A DNA stretch of 64,000 bases from assembly GCA_902604525.1 (NCBI GenBank), contig CACKYY010000003.1, positions 1 to 64,000 of the forward strand. The letters are read 5' to 3'. The stretch comes from an uncultured Pelagibacteraceae bacterium (GTDB taxonomy: Bacteria > Pseudomonadota > Alphaproteobacteria > Pelagibacterales > Pelagibacteraceae). Under the pieces are notes generated by a model. That model searched no databases, was not told the origin of the DNA, and saw nothing but the letters and a program-made list of their open reading frames with translations. Of this stretch, positions 49,465-59,200 are shown one piece after another (within the stretch, counting starts at the first letter, position 1; each line of letters begins with the position of its first letter). The position numbers and the translations under genes were made by a program.

Positions 49465-49953
49465 TTAATCTGCCTCGTCGTTTAACTTAATAATTTCTGC
49501 TATGTATTGAAGTATCATTAAAATAGCTCCAATCATCATTGAGGAATAAGGTATCCATAATGGAGGATCCCAAACTGTGCCAGTTGAGTAATTTTTAGTA
49601 AAAGCTTCTTCAACCATAATGAAACCAAAATAAAATAGAATTAAAAAAAATAATAAACTTAATAACGATGTAAAAATTTTTAATCTTAGAACATTTTTTG
49701 GGGACAAAAAGTCATATATCCACTCCATACTAACATGTGCTTTTTCACTTAAAACATAAGCGCTACCAATGAAAGTAGATGCAACTAACAACATTGTTAC
49801 TAATTCAGTTTGCCATGTTATTGCTCTTTGAAAAAAATACCTTTCGAATACTAATTCGACAATTACAAGAATTGACAAAAGTAAAGCAAGAACTGCAAAT
49901 GCTCCACAAGCTTTAGCTGTAAAATCGCAAAATTTTAAATATTTATTTTTCAT
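49465..49953 (-). CDS. TRAP transporter small permease (DctQ-like)
   Basis: Four-TM, FFQRAITWQTELVTMLLVASTFIGSAYVL; between DctP and DctM. Confidence 0.92.
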   Translation of the reverse strand: MKNKYLKFCDFTAKACGAFAVLALLLSILVIVELVFERYFFQRAITWQTELVTMLLVASTFIGSAYVLSEKAHVSMEWIYDFLSPKNVLRLKIFTSLLSLLFFLILFYFGFIMVEEAFTKNYSTGTVWDPPLWIPYSSMMIGAILMILQYIAEIIKLNDEAD

Positions 49954-49991
49954 AAAAAAAAACCCCTACTTATTTTTGATAAATAGGGGTT
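49954..49991 (-). terminator. Terminator-like hairpin between dctP and dctQ
   Basis: Minus strand AACCCCTA-TTTATCAAAAATAAG-TAGGGGTT then a T tract immediately before ATG. Confidence 0.85.
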
Positions 49992-50005
49992 CTTTATATA
50001 TTACT

Positions 50006-51016
50006 TTATTTAACTGCCAAAGCCATTTCCATTAGTTTATCTCCACCTGGAACTTTTTCAGCAAAAGCTTTATGAGAAGATTTCTTTGCAATCTCTACCC
50101 ATGCAGCATGATCTTTCTCGTCCATGTAGACTAATTTAACGCCTGCAGCTTTATATGCATCCTCAAACTTTTTATCTAAATTCTCTACTTGAGCTGTCAT
50201 ATATTTTTCAGCTACTTTACCAGCAGCCATGAGTGCTTTTTGTTGTTTTGAATTTAAAGCATCATATGATTTTTTAGACATTAGAATTGGTTCATACATA
50301 AACCATAATCCAAATTTTCCTGGAGGTGTTGCACAAGTTACTTGCTCATAAATTTTATAACTTACAAAACTTCCTGAACTAGTATTTGCACCTGTTAATA
50401 CACCTGTTTGAAGACCAGTATAAATTTCAGATGAAGGCATACTTTGAATACCTGCACCAGCTGCTTCTAACATTTGGTTAAATGCTTTTCCTGCAGCTCT
50501 CATAACCTGTCCTTTTGCATCGCTTGGATTTTTGATACATTGAGACTTAGAGGCAAATCCGCCACCTAACCAAGCATCTGATAAAACAACTACACCTGCA
50601 TCAGTTATAATTCTTTTAATTTCAGTCATCATAGGACCTTTATTAAATCTTAATGCGTGATCATGATTTTTTACAGTTCCCGGCATTAAAGTTGCATCAA
50701 ATTCTGGATGGAATTTAGAAGCATACGCTAAAGGAAATGCAGAAATATCCAATTGACCAGTTGTCATTGGTTTCCATTGTTCTTTTGGTTTGTATAAAGA
50801 TTTCGCTGGGTAAATTCTAATATCTATTCCAACGTTTGCTTTTTTAACTTCATCTGCAATTATTTGAACCATTTCGTGTCTTGGATCAAATGAGCCGTCA
50901 GCTCTTGGAGTTCCTGGCCATTGGTGACTTGCTTTTAAAGTTACGGCATAAGCAGAACCAATTAAAGTGAACGCAAGAACAAATGAAGTTAAACATAAAG
51001 ATATTTTTTTTAACAT
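50006..51016 (-). CDS. TRAP transporter substrate-binding protein (DctP-like)
   Basis: Signal peptide MLKKISLCLTSFVLAFTLIGSAYA; LKASHQWPGTPRAD; SAFPLAYASKFHPEFD. Confidence 0.92.
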   Translation of the reverse strand: MLKKISLCLTSFVLAFTLIGSAYAVTLKASHQWPGTPRADGSFDPRHEMVQIIADEVKKANVGIDIRIYPAKSLYKPKEQWKPMTTGQLDISAFPLAYASKFHPEFDATLMPGTVKNHDHALRFNKGPMMTEIKRIITDAGVVVLSDAWLGGGFASKSQCIKNPSDAKGQVMRAAGKAFNQMLEAAGAGIQSMPSSEIYTGLQTGVLTGANTSSGSFVSYKIYEQVTCATPPGKFGLWFMYEPILMSKKSYDALNSKQQKALMAAGKVAEKYMTAQVENLDKKFEDAYKAAGVKLVYMDEKDHAAWVEIAKKSSHKAFAEKVPGGDKLMEMALAVK

Positions 51017-51116
51017 TTAATTCTCCCTCTATTGTTATTTATGATAGTTGTATTAAAATGAAGATATCGTTAAGAGTCAAGTTAACAAAAAATACAATTA
51101 ATTTTTAATACTAATT

Positions 51117-52262
51117 ATGGATGGACCACTTAAAAACTTATTAGTAGTTGATTTAACAAGGGTTTTAGTTGGACCATATTGCACAATGATTTTATCAGAT
51201 TTAGGTGCAAGAGTAATAAAGGTTGAGGCGCCTGAAATAGGAGATGACTCAAGAAAATTTGGACCTTTTATTGAAGATTATTCAGCCTATTTTATGTCTC
51301 TTAATAGAGGAAAAGAAAGTATAGCCTTAAATTTAAAAAATTCAGATGACAAGAAAATATTTAACAAAATTTTATCTAAAGCAGATATCTTAGTTGAAAA
51401 TTTTAAACCAGGAACTTTAAAAAAATGGGGATACGGCTGGGAAGAAGTTAACAAAAAGTTTCCTAAATTAATTTATGCTTCAGCATCTGGTTTTGGACAG
51501 ACAGGTCCCTTAAAAGAATTACCAGCGTATGATATGGTCGTCCAAGGAATGGGTGGATTGATGAGTGTAACCGGTCAACCAAATTCAGAACCTACAAGAG
51601 TTGGTACTTCAATTGGTGATATTACAGCTGGCTTGTTCACAGCAATAGGTATCAATGCTGCTTTATATGATAGACAAAAAACTGGTAAAGGGATGTATAT
51701 AGATGTTTCAATGCTTGACTGTCAAATTGCAATTCTTGAAAATGCAATTGCAAGATATTTATCTAAAAATGAAATACCTAAACCAATGGGCTCAAGACAC
51801 CCTTCTATAGCTCCATTTGAAGCATTTAAAACTAAAGACAGTTATATAATCATTGCTGCTGGTAATGATAAATTATTTGAAAAACTTTGTAATATTTTAG
51901 AAGTTCCTGAAATGTATAATAATGAAAAATTTAACTCAAATTCTTCTAGGTCAAAAAATATGGATGAACTTAAAATAATTTTAGAAAATAAACTTTCTGC
52001 AAAATCAACAAATGAATGGGTTAGTCAAATGGAGAAAGATAAAATTCCTTGTGGTCCTATATTTAATATTAAAGAAGCTGTTGAAAATCCACAAGTTGAA
52101 GCAAGAAATATGATTGTAAAAGCTTATCATAAAGTAATAGGAGATTTTAGATTGGCAGGAAACCCTATTAAAATGTCTACATATGATGATCCTGATAAAA
52201 GAGGTGACATCCCTGATCTAGATGAGCACCGAGAAAAAATAATAAAAGAATTTGTAAATTAA
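51117..52262 (+). CDS. Class III (CaiB/BaiF) CoA-transferase
   Basis: PLKNLLVVDLTRVLVGPYCTMILSDLGARVIKVEAPEIGDDSR; SASGFGQTGPL; YDMVVQGMGGLMSVTG. Confidence 0.93.
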   Translation: MDGPLKNLLVVDLTRVLVGPYCTMILSDLGARVIKVEAPEIGDDSRKFGPFIEDYSAYFMSLNRGKESIALNLKNSDDKKIFNKILSKADILVENFKPGTLKKWGYGWEEVNKKFPKLIYASASGFGQTGPLKELPAYDMVVQGMGGLMSVTGQPNSEPTRVGTSIGDITAGLFTAIGINAALYDRQKTGKGMYIDVSMLDCQIAILENAIARYLSKNEIPKPMGSRHPSIAPFEAFKTKDSYIIIAAGNDKLFEKLCNILEVPEMYNNEKFNSNSSRSKNMDELKIILENKLSAKSTNEWVSQMEKDKIPCGPIFNIKEAVENPQVEARNMIVKAYHKVIGDFRLAGNPIKMSTYDDPDKRGDIPDLDEHREKIIKEFVN

Positions 52263-52265
52263 AAT

Positions 52266-52787
52266 TTATTGATCTTCTTGAGTATCTTCATTAGCTGGCT
52301 CTTCGCTATCTGAAACTTCGTCTAAAGATACTTCACCATCTTCATTCATAGTTTCTTCACCAACTGAACTATCGATATCAGCTTTAGCAGTTTCAGATAA
52401 TTCTGCTAAATCTTCTTTTGTAACTTGAATTTTTTCTGGAGTTTTTCTTGCTCTTTTTGATGGAAGAATTGGGGTTCCACTTTTAGAAATTTCTCCTTTG
52501 TATAAATTCTCAAAATCATCACCTATATCTTCATCATCTTCTGCAGTGTCATCAACTTGTTCAACGTGTTTTCTAAGTTTATAAACAGCACTATCGGTTA
52601 GATCAGATACTTGAATTTTTTCTTCTGCAATTTCTCTTAACGAAATAACTGTATTTTTATCATTATCTCTATCAATTGTTGGTTCTATACCAGCATTTAA
52701 TTGAGTGGCTCTTTCTTTAGCTACTAATACTAATTCATAGGGACTATCTACTTTATCGATGCAGTCTTCTACAGTTACTCTTGCCAT
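52266..52787 (-). CDS. rpoZ: RNA polymerase omega subunit with long acidic C-terminal tail
   Basis: [33 protein letters not shown]...[14 protein letters not shown]. Confidence 0.9.
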   Translation of the reverse strand: MARVTVEDCIDKVDSPYELVLVAKERATQLNAGIEPTIDRDNDKNTVISLREIAEEKIQVSDLTDSAVYKLRKHVEQVDDTAEDDEDIGDDFENLYKGEISKSGTPILPSKRARKTPEKIQVTKEDLAELSETAKADIDSSVGEETMNEDGEVSLDEVSDSEEPANEDTQEDQ

Positions 52788-52830
52788 GCGCAGTATCTAT
52801 ACAGTGAGACCTATAAAATCAAGGAGTTTT

Positions 52831-54036
52831 TTATCTATATTGAGGATTTAGCTTACTTCTAACTAAATAAAGCAGAATTATTGAGGTCAAAATATATGCC
52901 CCTGAAACAATAGCTATTTGCTCAATTGAAAATTTAATATCTATAAGAATACCAAATAATGCTGTTCCAAAAGCAGTAGCAAATACCATTAAAGCTGTTG
53001 TGAGAGCTTTAATAGATCCAATATGCTTCACACCATAAATTTCAGCCCATGTAGATGATCCTAAAACATTAGCTAGGCCGTTAGTAACACCTAACAAACC
53101 AAAGAAAAAAAATGATGAAATCTCAACATCAAAATAGAAAAGGACTACAGTTGAAAAAAAAAGAGGAACATTCATATAAATTAATAATTTTCTGCTAGTA
53201 AATTTATCAATCAAGAAACCTGAAATAAATAATGTTACCACAGATAATATTGAGTAAACCATGAAAGATTGTGCAATTACATATGGGCCCCAACCTTTTG
53301 AACTGGTTATAAAAGATTGGTAAACAAATGTACCTGTTGCAATCCAGGGCATAGCTAACATGGTCATACAAATAATATAAAATCTGTAATCTTTCAAAAC
53401 TTCAATTCTTTTCCATTGTTTTATTGGTTTGGTGATAATTTCATTATTGCTTTCTTCTCTCGTATCAAGTTTAACTTCTTTGACTAAAAAATATGTAGCA
53501 ATTGGTAAAACTATAATTACTAAAATAGAAATAGAAACCCAAATATCTCTCCAGTGAATAAATGTAAGTAAAAAAACAATTAAAACAGGCAATATAAATT
53601 CTGCTAAAGATAAACCTAACCAGCCTGTGCTTAAAGCTCTACCTCGATTTTTTTCAAAAAACCGAGAAATTGTTGTAGTCGCAGTGTGGCTTGATAAACC
53701 TTGTCCTGATAATCGCATTAAAAAAATTCCAATAAACAAAAAAATAACAGAGGAAATTTTTGAAAATATGAAACAAGAAATTGATAAAAATATAATTACA
53801 TAAGATGCAAATTTTAATATATTCACGTCATCTATTTTTTTTCCAATCCAAACTAGAACAATACTACTTAATAATGTTGCAGATGCATAGATTGAGCCAA
53901 ATTGTCCGTGTGTAATTGATAAAGCATCCCTAATACTTGAATTAAATAAACCAAGAAAAAAACTCTGTCCAAAACTAGAAAAAAATGTAAAAATAAAACC
54001 GAATATAATTACTTTTAAACTTAAACTTTTAAACAT
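52831..54036 (-). CDS. MFS transporter
   Basis: 12-TM-like, GLFNSSIRDALSITHGQFGSIYASATLLSSIVLVWIGKKIDD. Confidence 0.85.
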   Translation of the reverse strand: MFKSLSLKVIIFGFIFTFFSSFGQSFFLGLFNSSIRDALSITHGQFGSIYASATLLSSIVLVWIGKKIDDVNILKFASYVIIFLSISCFIFSKISSVIFLFIGIFLMRLSGQGLSSHTATTTISRFFEKNRGRALSTGWLGLSLAEFILPVLIVFLLTFIHWRDIWVSISILVIIVLPIATYFLVKEVKLDTREESNNEIITKPIKQWKRIEVLKDYRFYIICMTMLAMPWIATGTFVYQSFITSSKGWGPYVIAQSFMVYSILSVVTLFISGFLIDKFTSRKLLIYMNVPLFFSTVVLFYFDVEISSFFFFGLLGVTNGLANVLGSSTWAEIYGVKHIGSIKALTTALMVFATAFGTALFGILIDIKFSIEQIAIVSGAYILTSIILLYLVRSKLNPQYR

Positions 54037-54047
54037 AGATAAAAATT

Positions 54048-54917
54048 ATGACTTGTAATGTTGCTTTCATAGGTCTTGGGGTCATGGGTTACCCGATGGC
54101 TGGTTATATATCAAAAGCCGGACACAATGTAACTGTTTTTAATAGAACTAAATCAAAAGCTGAAAAATGGATAAATGAATACAAAGGTAAAATGGCTGAA
54201 ACACCAGCTGAAGCTGCAAAAGACTCTGAATATATTTTTACGTGCGTTGGAAATGATAATGATTTAAGAGAAGTTACATTTGGTGATAGTGGTGCATTTA
54301 AAACAATTAAAAAGGGGTCAGTTTACATTGATAACACCACTGCCTCAGCCACAATAGCTAGAGAAATTCATGAATATGCAAAAAAAAATGGTTTTGGTTC
54401 TTTAGATGCACCAGTCTCAGGTGGGCAAGCTGGAGCTGAAAATGGTGCACTTACAGTTATGATTGGTGGAGATCAAGCTGATTTCGAAAAAGCGAAAGAT
54501 AAAATTGATTGTTACAGTAAAAAAATGAAATTATTGGGAGGTCCTGGTAATGGTCAGCTAGCAAAAATGGTTAACCAAATTTGCATTGCTGGTTTAGTTC
54601 AAGGTCTGTCAGAAGCTATCAATTTTGGAATGAGAGCTCGATTAAATATGGAAGATGTTATTGAAGTTATTTCAAAAGGTGCAGCTCAATCGTGGCAAAT
54701 GGAAAATAGATACAAAACCATGATTGATGATAAATTTGAATTTGGGTTTGCGGTAGATTGGATGAGAAAAGATCTTAAAATTGCCATGGATGAAGCTAAA
54801 AATAATGGGTCTCTGTTACCTGTGACTGAGCTAGTTGATAAATATTACGGAGAGATTCAGGAAATGGGTGGTAATAGATGGGATACTTCAAGTTTAATAA
54901 GAAGGTTTAGAAAATAG
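54048..54917 (+). CDS. 3-hydroxyisobutyrate dehydrogenase-family oxidoreductase
   Basis: VAFIGLGVMGYPMAGYISKAGHNVTVFNRT; SLDAPVSGGQAGAENGALTVMIGG. Confidence 0.9.
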   Translation: MTCNVAFIGLGVMGYPMAGYISKAGHNVTVFNRTKSKAEKWINEYKGKMAETPAEAAKDSEYIFTCVGNDNDLREVTFGDSGAFKTIKKGSVYIDNTTASATIAREIHEYAKKNGFGSLDAPVSGGQAGAENGALTVMIGGDQADFEKAKDKIDCYSKKMKLLGGPGNGQLAKMVNQICIAGLVQGLSEAINFGMRARLNMEDVIEVISKGAAQSWQMENRYKTMIDDKFEFGFAVDWMRKDLKIAMDEAKNNGSLLPVTELVDKYYGEIQEMGGNRWDTSSLIRRFRK

Positions 54918-54922
54918 ATAGT

Positions 54923-55522
54923 ATGCAACCGGCATACTACGAAGATTTCAGTGAAATAAAAAAAAAGATTTGGCATTTGTTAGAGGATGCTGTTTCAAAC
55001 CGTAATTCTCAATTTAGAATACCTTCTTTTATGTGTGGTTACGGCTCAGACATAGATGGGAGAATTGTTGTTTTAAGAAAAGCTGATAAAGAAAATAATG
55101 TAGTTCAATTTCACAGCGATATCAGATCAGATAAAATTAATATAATTAAAAAAAATTCTAATGCAGCAATGTTATTTTACGATAAAGAAGAAAAAATTCA
55201 GGTCAGATTAAAAGTTGAATGTATTGTAAATCATGAAAATGACATTACAAAAAAATCTTGGGAAAAAACTCAACATATAAGTAGAAAATGTTATTTAGTT
55301 GACAGTGGTCCTGGTACAATCTCAAATGAGCCAACTTCTGGTCTAAAACCTGAGCTTGATAATTTTGAATATACAAAAGAGCAAAGCGAAGAAGGCTATA
55401 AAAATTTTACTGTTATTCAATGTAAAATTAAGTCTATTGAATGGTTATACTTAGCAGCTAAAGGACATAGAAGAGCCAGATTTGATTTAGAAAATAATAA
55501 AGATAATTGGCTAGTTCCTTAA
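54923..55522 (+). CDS. Pyridoxamine 5'-phosphate oxidase-family protein
   Basis: GRIVVLRKADKENNVVQFHSDIRSDKINIIKKNSNAAMLFYDKEEKIQVRLK. Confidence 0.78.
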   Translation: MQPAYYEDFSEIKKKIWHLLEDAVSNRNSQFRIPSFMCGYGSDIDGRIVVLRKADKENNVVQFHSDIRSDKINIIKKNSNAAMLFYDKEEKIQVRLKVECIVNHENDITKKSWEKTQHISRKCYLVDSGPGTISNEPTSGLKPELDNFEYTKEQSEEGYKNFTVIQCKIKSIEWLYLAAKGHRRARFDLENNKDNWLVP

Positions 55523-56790
55523 TAATTAATTTTTTGTAAAATATTCCCTTCAACACCTAAAAGATAATAACCCTGACTATCTTTACTGAAATTTCTCGTA
55601 GAGCAACTTGGACCAAATCTTGTCTTCCAATTATATCTTCCAGCATCTTTTAATTTATTTATGATTTTTAAATAATTTGGATGCTTATATTTTCCAAGCT
55701 CAAATAAGCAAAAAATTTTATACGGATCATATGGATTTTCTCTAGTAGGTGTTATGTAAACTGAGTCCATTAATTGTGGACACATCTCTATGTCGTGCGC
55801 ATAGATTTTTCCAATTCTAGGACTACTAGGATCTACTGAATTTAACATTAACCTTGAGTCTCTGTTCGTATAATGATTATTTTTTATCCCTGGTATACAA
55901 TTTGTTCCCATCCCTTGGGTATGAAGTAATTCATGCAATGCAATTGCAGCTTTTCTTTTGTCAGTACCAACAGATTTATTTCGTAAAAATATTGAACCAA
56001 ATCCTACTCCTGCCTCTCCACCGTCGACACTATTGATATCAGCGAAATTAAAATAAATTTTTTTATTATTTGTTTGACCTTTTTTTTTATATAAAAAAGG
56101 TGTTATGCTATTGTTGGCGTATTTATGAAGATTTTTAAAGTTTTTATCCATTCTTATAAAAGTAATATCTAATTTTCCATCTGATCTATAATCTAGCTTG
56201 TATTTACGTGGAACCTTGTCGCCTTTTTTATTTTTACTAGTAGAAATTTCCATCCATTTATTTGCCATTAAAATAATTTTTTCCATTTTCCCATTTATAT
56301 CTAATTCTCTATCTTCACTATCTTTGGCTAATAGATAGTTAAAATGAATTTGGTAATCATCATTTACATCAGGTTGATCCTCAAAAAATCTTCCAGGTTT
56401 TTTGTCATTTTCATCAATTTCCAAATTCATATTTGCACTTGCAACAGGTTCATCAATTTTTGTCCAAACAATTTTGTCGTTAATTGCAAACAAAAAACAT
56501 TCATTTTGAGTGTATTTTTTTGCTCCTTTCATACAGTTTTTGTATGCTTGTTCATGTGCTTTATCATTTATTTCTTTTACAATTTTAAATCCAGTTGCCC
56601 ATCCTCCTTCACTTGTTGATCCATAAAAAATTAATTTTTGTTTCTTTTTTTGAGATTTCTTAAGTTGTTTTTTGTACCATTCTTCAAAATCATTCCAATA
56701 ATGAATCTCTCCTGAACCTGGGACTTTAATTTCTGCAAAAATATTGTTTGTTAAAAATAAGGAAAATAAAATTATAATAAACTTTTTCAT
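55519..56790 (-). CDS. Secreted hypothetical protein with HExxH metalloprotease-like motif
   Basis: Signal peptide MKKFIIILFSLFLTNNIFA; IALHELLHTQGMGTNC. Confidence 0.6.
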   Translation of the reverse strand: MKKFIIILFSLFLTNNIFAEIKVPGSGEIHYWNDFEEWYKKQLKKSQKKKQKLIFYGSTSEGGWATGFKIVKEINDKAHEQAYKNCMKGAKKYTQNECFLFAINDKIVWTKIDEPVASANMNLEIDENDKKPGRFFEDQPDVNDDYQIHFNYLLAKDSEDRELDINGKMEKIILMANKWMEISTSKNKKGDKVPRKYKLDYRSDGKLDITFIRMDKNFKNLHKYANNSITPFLYKKKGQTNNKKIYFNFADINSVDGGEAGVGFGSIFLRNKSVGTDKRKAAIALHELLHTQGMGTNCIPGIKNNHYTNRDSRLMLNSVDPSSPRIGKIYAHDIEMCPQLMDSVYITPTRENPYDPYKIFCLFELGKYKHPNYLKIINKLKDAGRYNWKTRFGPSCSTRNFSKDSQGYYLLGVEGNILQKINY

Positions 56791-56913
56791 ATCAAAGATA
56801 TTAAATCAGAAAAATCGCAAAAAAAACAGTATTTATAGAATTTTTATTGAGACAATTTGTAAAAGAAAATTGTATCATCTCATGCTAGGTTATTAGTTTT
56901 AAAGGAGGAAATA

Positions 56914-57240
56914 ATGAAAGCATATATAATGGGAAACTACACTGAAAAAGCTTTTCAAGGTTTTTTAAAAGATCCTAAAAGTGATAGAAAAGCAGTTGTA
57001 GAACAATTAACAAAAGCAATGGGTGGAACAATGCATAGTATGGACATCGTTCGTGGTTCATATGACTTTGTTGTTGTAAATGAATTAACTAGTTTTGAAG
57101 ATTTTGCAGCAGTTAAGCTTGTAGTGGAAGCTTCAGGTGCTGTTAAAAATTTAACAATGTTAGAAGCAATAGACTTTAATAAAGCTACAACTAAAGCAAG
57201 TGAAGTTGCTTCAGGTGCATATAAAGCGCCAGGTCAATAA
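56914..57240 (+). CDS. GYD domain protein
   Basis: MKAYIMGNYTEKAFQGFLKDP...MGGTMHSMDIVRGSYDFVVVNE; strong SD AAAGGAGG. Confidence 0.8.
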   Translation: MKAYIMGNYTEKAFQGFLKDPKSDRKAVVEQLTKAMGGTMHSMDIVRGSYDFVVVNELTSFEDFAAVKLVVEASGAVKNLTMLEAIDFNKATTKASEVASGAYKAPGQ

Positions 57241-57250
57241 TTAAGATTGA

Positions 57251-57601
57251 TTAATTTTTTTTGTCGTTATCGACTACTAAGCAGATTTCTGATTTAGTCA
57301 GAAATCTGCGACCTGTTCCATTATCTAATGAGAACATGCCCCCTATTCCTTTAACAGCATCTATTGTTAAATCAGTATGTTTCCACTTTTCATATTGATC
57401 TGCATTCATATAAAAAGGCACTCCACCAATTTCACCTAATTTCAAATCATTGTCGCCTAATGGAAATTCACCTTCTTGAAAACACATTGGCGCACTACCA
57501 TCACAACAGCCACCAGATTGATGAAACATTAATTTTTCACCATATTTTTCTTGCAGCTCAGATAATAGATTTAATGCTGAATTAGTTGCGGATACTTTCA
57601 T
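57251..57601 (-). CDS. DUF779 family protein
   Basis: MLFHQSGGCCDGSAPMCFQEGEF; MKVSATNSALN start at 57601 avoids placing the start codon inside the hairpin at 57613-57637. Confidence 0.85.
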   Translation of the reverse strand: MKVSATNSALNLLSELQEKYGEKLMFHQSGGCCDGSAPMCFQEGEFPLGDNDLKLGEIGGVPFYMNADQYEKWKHTDLTIDAVKGIGGMFSLDNGTGRRFLTKSEICLVVDNDKKN

Positions 57602-57612
57602 TTTTAAACTAC

Positions 57613-57637
57613 GGCCCATGATTTAGAATCATGGGCC
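57613..57637 (-). promoter_or_regulatory. Perfect 10-bp-stem hairpin between the ALDH and DUF779 genes
   Basis: GGCCCATGAT-TTAGA-ATCATGGGCC on the plus strand; no U tract on the coding strand. Confidence 0.7.
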
Positions 57638-57655
57638 AGTATATATTATTATTTA

Positions 57656-59200
57656 TTAAAAGAAGCCTAATTTCTTCTCAGCATAAGAAACATGTAAGTT
57701 CTTATTCTGCCTGTAGTGATCAAGCATCATTTTGTGAGTTTCTCTTCCCACACCTGATTGTTTGTAACCACCAAATGGAGAGTGAGCTGGATAAGCATGA
57801 TAACAATTTGTCCATACTATTCCTGCTTGTATTGCTCTACCCATTCTGTAAGCAATATTTCCATTTCTAGTCCAAACACCTGCACCTAAACCATAAAGAG
57901 TATCATTAGCAATTTCTAATGCTTCTGCTTCATCTTTAAATTTAATTACAGATACTACAGGTCCAAAGATTTCTTCTTGTGAAATCCGAGATTTGTTATT
58001 GGTTTCAAAAATAGTTGGTTGGATATAATTTCCTTTTTCCAACCCACTATTAAGTTTACCAACTTCACCTCCAGCAAGAACTTTAGCACCCTCTTTTTTA
58101 CCAAGATCTAGATAAGATTTAATCTTCTCCATTTGCTCAACTGAAGCTTGTGCTCCAATCATAGTCTCCATTTTCAACGGATTATCTTGGATAACAGCTT
58201 TTGTTCTAGCGATACATTTTTCCATGAATTTATCATAAATAGATTCTTGGACTAATGCTCTACTTGGACAAGTACAAACCTCACCTTGGTTTAGATTAAA
58301 CATTACAAAACCTTCAACACACTTATCTAAAAAATCATCATCTTTATCCATGATGTCTTCAAAGAAAATATTAGGAGACTTGCCACCTAACTCAAGAGTG
58401 ATTGGAATAATGTTTTGTGCAGCATACTGCATGATCAATCTTCCAGTTGTAGTTTCACCAGTGAATGCAACTTTAGCTACTCTCTTAGATGAAGCTAAAG
58501 GTTTTCCTGCTTCTAAACCAAAACCGCTTACAATGTTTACAACTCCTGGAGGTAATAAATCTCCAATTAATTCCATCATAACCATAATTGATGCTGGCGT
58601 TTGTTCTGCTGGTTTAAGAACAGAGCAATTTCCTGCAGCTAAAGCTGGTGCTAATTTCCATGTAGCCATTAATAATGGGAAGTTCCACGGAACTATTTGA
58701 GCTACAACTCCTAAAGGCTCAGGGATATTGTAAGAGTATTGTGAGTTACTTATTTCAGCAACAGAACCCTCTTCTGCTCTAATTACTCCAGCAAAATATC
58801 TCCAGTGATCAATCACTAAAGCTATGTCTGCAGCCATACATTCTCTAATTGGTTTACCGTTGTCTAAACACTCAGCAACTGCAAGCATGTCTTTATTTTG
58901 CTCAAGAACATCAGCTATTTTATTTAGGATAATTGATCTTGTTGTAATATCTGTTTTTCCCCACTCTGGAAAAGCTGCATGAGCTGCATCTAATGCTGCT
59001 TCAACATCTTTTTCATTTGATCTAGCTACTGAACAGATAATTTCGTTTGATATCGGACTTGGATTATCAAAATATTTACCTGATAACGGCTCTACAAATT
59101 TCCCATTTATAAAGTTTCCATATTTTGCTTTATATGGAAATTCTACTTTTAGATGAGATGTGTCTAGAGCTGATGACACTTTTAATGCTTCTGCACTCAT
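57656..59200 (-). CDS. NAD-dependent aldehyde dehydrogenase (AldB/ExaC-like)
   Basis: [65 protein letters not shown] precedes the ATG at 59200; ORF is open in frame up to 59389. Confidence 0.9.
   Translation of the reverse strand: MSAEALKVSSALDTSHLKVEFPYKAKYGNFINGKFVEPLSGKYFDNPSPISNEIICSVARSNEKDVEAALDAAHAAFPEWGKTDITTRSIILNKIADVLEQNKDMLAVAECLDNGKPIRECMAADIALVIDHWRYFAGVIRAEEGSVAEISNSQYSYNIPEPLGVVAQIVPWNFPLLMATWKLAPALAAGNCSVLKPAEQTPASIMVMMELIGDLLPPGVVNIVSGFGLEAGKPLASSKRVAKVAFTGETTTGRLIMQYAAQNIIPITLELGGKSPNIFFEDIMDKDDDFLDKCVEGFVMFNLNQGEVCTCPSRALVQESIYDKFMEKCIARTKAVIQDNPLKMETMIGAQASVEQMEKIKSYLDLGKKEGAKVLAGGEVGKLNSGLEKGNYIQPTIFETNNKSRISQEEIFGPVVSVIKFKDEAEALEIANDTLYGLGAGVWTRNGNIAYRMGRAIQAGIVWTNCYHAYPAHSPFGGYKQSGVGRETHKMMLDHYRQNKNLHVSYAEKKLGFF

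Noticed and set aside
56850-56880. ACAATTTGTAAAAGAAAATTGTA inverted repeat before the GYD gene as an operator
   Set aside because: Short AT-only arms in a probable promoter; expected by chance in this base composition.
58350-58700. 116-aa plus-strand ORF inside the aldehyde dehydrogenase gene
   Set aside because: Antisense to conserved ALDH motifs; shadow ORF.
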